Of a DNA stretch of 10,926 bases, positions 5,788 through 10,926 are shown piece after piece (the first letter of the stretch is position 1; every line of letters begins with the position of its first letter). The notes beneath the pieces were generated by a model, which was not told where the DNA came from, searched no databases, and saw only the letters and a list, made by a program, of their open reading frames with translations. Position numbers and translations under genes: made by a program. The stretch comes from a bacterium (GTDB lineage: Bacteria; Krumholzibacteriota; Krumholzibacteriia; WVZY01), in assembly GCA_027296025.1 (NCBI GenBank), contig JAPUJU010000004.1, positions 1-10,926 on the forward strand, in the 5' to 3' direction.

Positions 5788-6774
5788 ATGCGACGTTTCT
5801 GTCTGGTTCTCGTCTCCATTGCGCTTGGCGCTCCCCTTTTCCCTTCGGCACTCGCCGCGCAGGAAGAGAGCGCGTTGTCGACCCACCACATTGCGGCCGG
5901 ACTAAAAATCGCCTGCGTCTCTCTGCACGACGGACTGGGGATTCTTTACGTGGCAGACCCGGCCTCCCCCAAAGAAGTCGGATTCGTACCACTGCGGGCA
6001 CCTGCCCTGTCGTCGACAATGGTGCTTCGAATCGACCGGTACGCGCATCGCAAGCCAGGAATAGTTTTCGTCGCCCAGGGCGAGAGCGGCTTCGCGATCA
6101 TCGACATCTCCGACCCGGCGAACGCAGGCTTGATGAAAACCGTAAGGACAGCGGGCTCCGCGAAGCGGCTGTCCCTTATGGGCAGCGTTCTCGCTGTGGC
6201 TGAAGGCAACGCGGGCGTCAGTATTTATGACGTTTCTAACCCGTCGGAGCCAACATATACGCGGACATTTCCCATCGACGGTACCGTTCAGAATGTGCGT
6301 CAATACAACGGTCGCTTATTCGCCTGCGCGGGCACGGCAGGACTGTTCGTGATAGACATCGTCACCGGAGGTACTGCCCCGGTGCCCGTTGCGATTCCGA
6401 CGGCCGGCGATGCCCGTGACGTCGCATTTTACAGAAACGCTGTTTTCGTCGCGGACGGAAGACACGGAGTCACGCTTCTGAACTTGACGGACAGGGACAA
6501 CCCGAAAATTGTCATGACGTTGCCGGTCAAGGACGAGGCACTCGAGATTGTTTTTCACAAGTCATACGTATTTGTCGCGGACGGAAAGAGAGGCGTCGGA
6601 TACTTCAAATTTGACCGTCCAGGGACGCTCGAATATCTCCGGCAGCTGGGCGCAGACCGCAACTATGTCAATCACGTGACTGTCGCGGATCGAAACCTTT
6701 TTGTGTCTGGAGAATTCGACAGTGTCATCGTTTTCGACATCCATCGCCAGGATCGCCCGAAGCGGCTCCGTTGA
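5788..6774 (+). CDS. Secreted LVIVD-repeat beta-propeller protein
   Basis: A 328-residue protein with a signal peptide (residues 1-23, cleavage at ALA-AQ). About six repeats of 40-45 residues have the LVIVD pattern: a hydrophobic strand 'vfVA.G..G..iiDisdP'. Examples are IVFVAQGESGFAIIDISDPANAG (92-114, the clearest), VLAVAEGNAGVSIYDVSNPSEP (134-155), LFACAGTAGLFVIDI (177-191), VFVADGRHGVTLLNLTDRDNP (219-239), VFVADGKRGVGYFKF (261-275) and LFVSGEFDSVIVFDI (304-318). These build a beta-propeller outside the cytoplasm, usually a surface or periplasmic scaffold with no known catalytic residues. An AGGG Shine-Dalgarno (5777-5780) sits 7 nt before the ATG. It is divergent from the YHS lipoprotein (91 bp) and 24 bp ahead of the FAD oxidase on the same strand, so co-transcription with the latter is likely. 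Ligand and function are unknown. Confidence 0.85.
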   Translation: MRRFCLVLVSIALGAPLFPSALAAQEESALSTHHIAAGLKIACVSLHDGLGILYVADPASPKEVGFVPLRAPALSSTMVLRIDRYAHRKPGIVFVAQGESGFAIIDISDPANAGLMKTVRTAGSAKRLSLMGSVLAVAEGNAGVSIYDVSNPSEPTYTRTFPIDGTVQNVRQYNGRLFACAGTAGLFVIDIVTGGTAPVPVAIPTAGDARDVAFYRNAVFVADGRHGVTLLNLTDRDNPKIVMTLPVKDEALEIVFHKSYVFVADGKRGVGYFKFDRPGTLEYLRQLGADRNYVNHVTVADRNLFVSGEFDSVIVFDIHRQDRPKRLR

Positions 6775-6798
6775 TTTGAACGTGAGCGGACACTACTG

Positions 6799-8220
6799 AT
6801 GAAAACGGATAGGAAATACGCTGCCGTAACAAAGGATATTGTCGAACAGCTGCGTGAAGCGGCCGGGGCGGATAACGTCGCTCTCGATGACGACTCTCTC
6901 CGCGTGTGTGCATCCGACGAAACGGAAGATCTCGAGTTCCTGCCCGAGGTCGTTGTCCACGCAGACAGTACAGAAGCCGTCTCGCGTGTGATGAAGATCG
7001 CGTGGGACAACGACGTTCCCGTAACCCCGCGGGGTGGTGGGACCGGGCTCTCGGGAGGGGCCCTGCCGATCCACGGTGGGATCGTCGTCACGACCAAGCG
7101 ACTGAACCGGATACTCGAGGTCGACACGCAGAACCAGATAGCGGTCGTCGAGCCGGGAGTCATCACGCAGGTCCTCCAGGAAACGGTGAAAGAAGTCGGG
7201 CTCTACTACCCGCCCGACCCGTCGAGCCGCGGCAGCTCCCACCTCGGTGGAAACCTCGCCGAAAGCGCCGGTGGTCCGCACGCCGTCAAGTACGGCGTTA
7301 CAAAAGACTATGTGCTGGGAATCGAAGCCGTGCTCCCGGACGGAACGATCATTCGGCATGGCGGGAAGCTACTGAAAAACAGCACCGGTTACAACCTGAC
7401 ACAGCTCATTATCGGTTCAGAAGGAACGCTTGCCGTCATTACGAAGATATACCTGAAGCTGATACCTCTTCCCCGGCACCGAACCCTGCTGTTTATCCCT
7501 TTTCCAACGCTCGAAGCCGCAGTCGGCACCGTCCCCGCCGTAATAAATTCCGGGATCGTGCCCTCGGCACTCGAATTCATGGAGCGCGACGCCGTCAAAA
7601 TCGCGGAGGAGCATCTTTTTGTCACGATCCAGCACAGTGATGCGCCGGCTCAGTTGCTGATCGAACTCGACGGCAATGACGAGACCATCATTCGGCAGGA
7701 GGCCGAGAAAGTCTGCGAGATCGCACTGGAACAGGGCGCCACCGACGTTCTACTCGCCGACTCAGCGGCGCGTCAGGCAGAGTTGTGGGCCATTCGGCGC
7801 GCCATGGGAGAGGCGGTGAAGACGGTATCCGTTTACAAGGAGGAAGATACGGTCGTTCCGAGAACCAACCTCGTTCCACTACTGTCGGGGGTAAAAAAGA
7901 TCGCGGCGACGTATGGCATCACGACCGTTTGCTACGGTCACGCGGGCGATGGAAATCTGCATGTGAACATCCTGAAGAGAGACATGAGCGACGACGACTG
8001 GAACACGAAACTTCACGACGTGATCGTGAAAATTTTCGAGCTGACGGTGTCGCTCGGCGGAACCATCTCCGGCGAACACGGGATCGGGTACTCACAGAAA
8101 AACTTCATGCACATCGCCTTCACCGACGACGAACTCGCCTTGATGAAACGCATCAAAGACGCGTTCGACCCGAAGGGGATTCTCAATCCCGGCAAGATAT
8201 TCCCTGACGAAAAAAGCTAG
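6799..8220 (+). CDS. FAD-linked oxidase, GlcD/D-lactate dehydrogenase family
   Basis: A 473-residue flavoprotein of the VAO/PCMH superfamily (COG0277) that oxidises 2-hydroxy acids such as glycolate or D-lactate to 2-oxo acids. The FAD-binding part shows PRGGGTGLSGGALP (77-90), YYPPDPSSRGSSHLGGNLAESAGG (136-159), KNSTGYNLTQLIIGSEGTLAVITK (193-216) and EFMERDAV (259-266). The C-terminal substrate domain has the metal/substrate His motifs CYGHAGDGNLHVNI (378-391) and GGTISGEHGIG (420-430), and ends FDPKGILNPGKIF as the family does. Full length, no truncation. No Fe-S (CCG) domain is fused, so an electron partner must be separate. ETF is a candidate given the ETF-QO nearby, and LDH/ETF complexes in acetogens use a related subunit, but ETF genes are not in the window. 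ATG is the start, with a weak GAGCGGA Shine-Dalgarno (6784-6790). The exact substrate is not determinable from sequence. Confidence 0.92.
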   Translation: MKTDRKYAAVTKDIVEQLREAAGADNVALDDDSLRVCASDETEDLEFLPEVVVHADSTEAVSRVMKIAWDNDVPVTPRGGGTGLSGGALPIHGGIVVTTKRLNRILEVDTQNQIAVVEPGVITQVLQETVKEVGLYYPPDPSSRGSSHLGGNLAESAGGPHAVKYGVTKDYVLGIEAVLPDGTIIRHGGKLLKNSTGYNLTQLIIGSEGTLAVITKIYLKLIPLPRHRTLLFIPFPTLEAAVGTVPAVINSGIVPSALEFMERDAVKIAEEHLFVTIQHSDAPAQLLIELDGNDETIIRQEAEKVCEIALEQGATDVLLADSAARQAELWAIRRAMGEAVKTVSVYKEEDTVVPRTNLVPLLSGVKKIAATYGITTVCYGHAGDGNLHVNILKRDMSDDDWNTKLHDVIVKIFELTVSLGGTISGEHGIGYSQKNFMHIAFTDDELALMKRIKDAFDPKGILNPGKIFPDEKS

Positions 8221-8231
8221 TCAAGCCGAGC

Positions 8232-8326
8232 TGGGTGTCACGAGCGAAACTTTGCAGGAGCAAGCGAGGATCCGCCGCAAAGCGGCTAGCCGAGCGCAGC
8301 GGGCAACTTGAAGCGAGGGACACCCA
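8232..8326. repeat. Structured intergenic inverted repeat (MITE- or terminator-like)
   Basis: It lies between the convergent FAD oxidase and NuoI genes. The ends TGGGTGTC (8232-8239) and GACACCCA (8319-8326) are perfect 8-bp inverted repeats. The 23-nt arms stay partly complementary (14 of 23, with TTGC/GCAA at the inner ends). Inside is a hairpin GCCGC-AAA-GCGGC (8274-8286). The short word GAGCG or GCGAG recurs four times. Flanks show an imperfect 7-bp direct repeat, CAAGCCG (8222-8228) and CAAGGCG (8329-8335), as might be left by insertion. It could be a bidirectional terminator, a REP-like dispersed element or a small MITE. There is no U-tract on either side. Confidence 0.5.
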
Positions 8327-8335
8327 TGCAAGGCG

Positions 8336-8866
8336 CTAATAGATGGCTTCGCTGATTTTGCTGACGCCCGGTGGGTGATTGCTCATCATGTAGTCGATAT
8401 CGAATATCAGCTTCGGTCCCTCGTAGGCAGCCTCGGGAAACTTCATCGTATCCATTCGAATCGCGTCGCAGGGGCAGGCTTCGACACACAGCCCGCAGAA
8501 CACGCACTGCAGAATGTCGATATCAAAGGCCACGGGGTATTTCTCAACTTCGTCATCGCCGCTGTCCGAGGCAACAATTGAAATGCAGTCAGCCGGACAC
8601 GCCGTCGTGCAGCAGTTACACGCTACGCATCGCGGCGTACCGTCTTCGCGATGCATCAGACGGTGCTCACCCTTCCACAGCGCATCGATCGGCATCGGGA
8701 TCTCGGGCCACTGGTACGTAATCCCGACCTTCCCCTTCCGAAGGTTCGCCATGTTCCTGACGAGGTGAGAGAGCGTGATCATCATGCCCTTGATGATCTC
8801 CACTACGTAGATTCGGTCCCAGATCGTTTTTTTACCGTAGTCGAGGGTTTTTGCTTTCGTCGCCAT
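8336..8866 (-). CDS. nuoI: NuoI-like 2[4Fe-4S] ferredoxin (complex I subunit I family)
   Basis: A 176-residue protein of the NuoI/NQO9 family. In complex I this subunit holds clusters N6a and N6b, passing electrons towards quinone at the membrane. Two classic motifs are present: C80-VAC83-NCC86-TTAC90-P and C121-VFC124-GLC127-VEAC131-P. Cys85 and Cys133 are extra. The N-terminal amphipathic region (IWDRIYVVEIIKGMMITLSHLVRNM, 15-39) fits the family's membrane-associated helix, followed by the usual 'YP..p.p...rGeH.l' block (QWPEIPMPIDALWKGEHRL). ATG at 8866 is used because GAGG (8873-8876) lies 6 nt upstream; the TTG at 8887 has no ribosome site. No other nuo gene is adjacent. It is divergent from ETF-QO and convergent with the FAD oxidase. 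It may serve complex I in trans or act with these flavoproteins; the name rests on the family, not on context. Confidence 0.88.
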   Translation of the reverse strand: MATKAKTLDYGKKTIWDRIYVVEIIKGMMITLSHLVRNMANLRKGKVGITYQWPEIPMPIDALWKGEHRLMHREDGTPRCVACNCCTTACPADCISIVASDSGDDEVEKYPVAFDIDILQCVFCGLCVEACPCDAIRMDTMKFPEAAYEGPKLIFDIDYMMSNHPPGVSKISEAIY

Positions 8867-8872
8867 TCGTTG

Positions 8873-8876
8873 CCTC
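8873..8876 (-). promoter_or_regulatory. Ribosome binding site of the NuoI-like gene
   Basis: GAGG on the minus strand, 6 nt before ATG at 8866. It decides against the upstream TTG at 8887, which lacks a purine-rich site. Confidence 0.6.
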
Positions 8877-8994
8877 GTGTTCCTCAATTACTTTTTCAAA
8901 GTAAACAGATTCCACTAACTATCGGAGAGTTTACGTCAAGTCAAGCTGTCATTGCAACCACCGGCACACGCTGAGACCGTACGAACGAAAGCGT

Positions 8995-9024
8995 TTGGCA
9001 GGTGTTTTTGAATCGTGTTAGTAT
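8995..9024 (+). promoter_or_regulatory. Likely sigma-70-type promoter of the ETF-QO gene
   Basis: TTGGCA (8995-9000, 5/6 match to the -35 consensus) and TAGTAT (9019-9024, 4/6 match to the -10) are separated by 18 nt. They would give a leader of about 65 nt before the ATG at 9098. The 231-bp divergent region 8867-9097 holds no other gene that I can see. The opposing promoter for the NuoI-like gene is not evident beyond a TTGACT/TTGACG stretch on the minus strand at about 8934-8944. Confidence 0.45.
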
Positions 9025-9097
9025 CCTGTATCCAGGACACGACGGACACAACCATGTAACGCTTTAGTTTTCATTGACTTGACCCTGCGGAGAATTC

Positions 9098-10822
9098 ATG
9101 AACGGGTTCATGAAGCACCTTACCCTCTCAACTCCCGAAGAGCGTGAGACACTCGATGCGGACGTTCTTTTCGTTGGCGGCGGACCGGCGTCGCTCTCCG
9201 GCTCGTACCACCTCGCGAAGCTCGTCGAGAAGCACAATGCTGCAATCGATGCCGGCGGCGCAGGTGAGAAACTCGAACCGATGATCGTTCTCATCGAAAA
9301 AGGATCCGAGGTCGGCGCGCACGCCTTTTCCGGCGCCGTGCTGAATCCGATCGCCCTCAAAGAGTTGATCCCGGACTACGCGGACAAAGACTGCCCCATC
9401 GAGAGCCCCGTGACGAGTGACGACTTCTACTTCATGACGAAGTCAAAGGCGCACAGGATTCCGTACGTGCCGGGCAACATGTCCAATCACGGGAACGTCG
9501 TCATTTCACTCGCAAAGTTCAATCGATGGCTCGGCGGCCAGGTGGAGTCCGTCGGGGTCAACGTTTTTTCGGGGTTCACAGGCGTCGATATCCTCGAGGA
9601 GGGCACGGCCGTGACCGGCGTCCGCACCGGGGACAAGGGCATCAACGCGCAGGGCGAACGCAAGGGCAACTTCGAACCCGGCATCGACCTACGAGCGAAG
9701 TTGACTGTATTCGGTGACGGGCCGCGCGGATACCTCTCGAAGCAGCTCATCCTGCAGCGTAACCTGCTCAAAGACAAGACCCCGCAGGTGTACGAAACCG
9801 GGGTCAAGGAAATCTTCGAGATGCCCGAGGGCCGGACCGAGCCCGGTCGGGTGATTCATACACTCGGCTACCCGTTCAAGCGGGACGGCGTCGGTGGAAC
9901 CTGGATGTACCACATGGGCGGCAACCTGATTTCTATTGGCCTGGTCATGCCACTCGACATGAAGGATCCGTACGCGGACCAGCACAACCTCTTTCAGTCG
10001 TTCAAGGCCCACCCGTTCGTCAAGGGCTACCTCGAGGGCGGCAAGCCCATCCAATATGGAGCGAAGGTCATCAGTGCGGGCGGATATTACTCCATTCCGA
10101 AACTCTATGTCGACGGGGCCATGTTGATCGGTGAATCCGCATCCATGGTTGACATGCAACGGCTCAAGGGAATCCACCTGGCGATGAAATCAGGAATGCT
10201 GGCGGCACAACAGGCGTTCGAGGCCTTGAAAAAGAATGATTTCTCCGAGGTCACCCTCGCGCCTTACGAGAAAAACGTCTACGAGAGTTATGTCGGTAAA
10301 TCTCTCCATCGGGTCCGACACTTTCACAAGGCGCTGGGCCAGGGTCTGCCCCGCGCGTTCTTTCATCTGGGGATCCAGCACCTTACCGGCGGCGCTGACT
10401 TTCAGAACTACGAAAGGGTTGACCTGGACTATCAATCGACCGAGTCGATCACGGACTACTACGGCTCCAAGGTCGACGAACCCGCCAAACCCGAGTACGA
10501 CGGAACGTATTTTCTCGACAAAATGTCCGACATCTACATATCCGGCACCATGCACGATGAAGATCAGCTTTCCCACCTCAAAATTCTCGACAACTCGGTG
10601 TGCATGGACACCTGCGTCGATACCTTCAAGTATCCGTGCAACCGCTTTTGCCCGGCCAACGTCTACGAGATGCTGACCGACGAAGGCACCAGAGAGCTTC
10701 GACTGCAGGTAAACTTCGCCAACTGCGTTCACTGTCAGACGTGCGACATCAAATGCCCGCTCAACAATATCCGCTGGACGCCACCGGAAGGCGGACAGGG
10801 ACCAAATTACACAATTCTGTAA
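9098..10822 (+). CDS. Electron transfer flavoprotein:quinone oxidoreductase (ETF-QO)
   Basis: A 574-residue membrane-surface flavoprotein that takes electrons from reduced ETF and reduces quinone. The FAD Rossmann motif VGGGPASLSG is at 26-35, and the family signature EKGSEVGAHAFSGAVLNP is at 67-84. GTWMYHMGGNLISIGLVMPLDM and GESASMVDMQRLKGIHLAMKSGMLAA follow as in ETF-QO/FixC. The C-terminal ferredoxin part ends NCVHCQTCDIKCPLNNIRWTPPEGG, matching the ETF-QO tail, which usually reads CVHCKTCDIKDP. Here the Asp is Cys553. Together with C502, C506, C514 and C518 this gives eight cysteines, enough for two [4Fe-4S] clusters where the usual enzyme has one. ATG at 9098 is supported by GGAG (9089-9092) 5 nt upstream; a second ATG at codon 5 lacks this spacing. 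Length is normal. ETF subunit genes are not in the window. It is divergent from the NuoI-like gene. Confidence 0.95.
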   Translation: MNGFMKHLTLSTPEERETLDADVLFVGGGPASLSGSYHLAKLVEKHNAAIDAGGAGEKLEPMIVLIEKGSEVGAHAFSGAVLNPIALKELIPDYADKDCPIESPVTSDDFYFMTKSKAHRIPYVPGNMSNHGNVVISLAKFNRWLGGQVESVGVNVFSGFTGVDILEEGTAVTGVRTGDKGINAQGERKGNFEPGIDLRAKLTVFGDGPRGYLSKQLILQRNLLKDKTPQVYETGVKEIFEMPEGRTEPGRVIHTLGYPFKRDGVGGTWMYHMGGNLISIGLVMPLDMKDPYADQHNLFQSFKAHPFVKGYLEGGKPIQYGAKVISAGGYYSIPKLYVDGAMLIGESASMVDMQRLKGIHLAMKSGMLAAQQAFEALKKNDFSEVTLAPYEKNVYESYVGKSLHRVRHFHKALGQGLPRAFFHLGIQHLTGGADFQNYERVDLDYQSTESITDYYGSKVDEPAKPEYDGTYFLDKMSDIYISGTMHDEDQLSHLKILDNSVCMDTCVDTFKYPCNRFCPANVYEMLTDEGTRELRLQVNFANCVHCQTCDIKCPLNNIRWTPPEGGQGPNYTIL

Positions 10823-10926
10823 AGGGTGCAGCTGAGTGCAGTCCGCTGTCGACGGAAGCGGTGCGCGCGGATCCCGCATAGTGCAAGATCCTGATTTTCA
10901 GGGGACGTGGGGTTTATTTCTTCTTC
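10823..10926. other. Downstream region without a recognised gene
   Basis: It contains a small perfect hairpin CCTGA-TTT-TCAGG (about 10890-10902) and a T-rich end, but the T-run lies about 13 nt past the stem, so it is not a classic terminator for ETF-QO. No reading frame here looks coding. Confidence 0.4.

Noticed and set aside
6772..6801. The LVIVD gene and FAD oxidase are in the same frame separated by a TGA and eight codons, suggesting a read-through or Sec fusion
   Set aside because: The TGA is at the natural end of the propeller, no Cys column or homology spans it, and the oxidase has its own ATG. Same frame is a one-in-three coincidence.
10914..10926. A possible minus-strand gene ending Lys-Lys-Lys-stop at the right edge
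   Set aside because: Only three codons are visible, so nothing supports it beyond an A-rich string.

Overview
The window looks like chromosomal DNA of a GC-moderate, Gram-negative-type bacterium with an outer membrane and a quinone-linked respiratory chain. The evidence is a TonB-type C-terminal domain, a lipoprotein, secreted beta-propeller proteins, ETF:quinone oxidoreductase and a NuoI-type ferredoxin. The gene mix and the odd lipoprotein suggest an uncultured lineage near the FCB group or a related candidate phylum, but that placement is inference only. TAG, TAA and TGA are all used as stops, so the standard code applies. No tRNA, rRNA, CRISPR or transposase was seen, and the longest gene-free stretch is 231 bp.

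Layout. 2-325 (+): 3' end of a gene with a TonB-like C-terminal domain. 336-1100 (-): secreted FG-GAP/VCBS repeat protein. 1293-2222 (-): LDH-type malate dehydrogenase. 2371-2868 (-): NYN/YacP (Rae1-like) nuclease, which contains a near-perfect 56-nt quasi-palindrome. 3010-5016 (+): GT-C membrane glycosyltransferase with a C-terminal TPR-like tail. 5037-5696 (-): lipoprotein with three YHS-like modules, interrupted by one in-frame UGA. 5788-6774 (+): secreted LVIVD beta-propeller. 6799-8220 (+): GlcD-family FAD oxidase. 8221-8335: structured intergenic repeat. 8336-8866 (-): NuoI-like 2[4Fe-4S] ferredoxin. 9098-10822 (+): ETF:quinone oxidoreductase. 10823-10926: no gene recognised.

The most interesting item is the YHS lipoprotein. 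Its reading frame runs unbroken for 219 codons apart from one UGA. That UGA sits exactly where the family's paired-Cys motif (FCC-x-x-C) has its second Cys, giving Cys91-Sec92-Thr-Pro-Cys95. A stem-loop starts 12 nt after the UGA and places a short G-containing apical loop 20 nt downstream, as in bacterial SECIS elements. I propose a previously undescribed YHS-type selenoprotein lipoprotein. The alternatives are a nonsense mutation or a base error.

The right half is a redox neighbourhood. A flavin 2-hydroxyacid-type dehydrogenase, a 2[4Fe-4S] protein and ETF-QO lie close together, consistent with moving electrons from organic acids or acyl-CoAs into the quinone pool. ETF-QO carries eight C-terminal cysteines arranged like a two-cluster ferredoxin. 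The left half is a mix of central metabolism (MDH), RNA turnover (NYN) and envelope functions, with no single operon.
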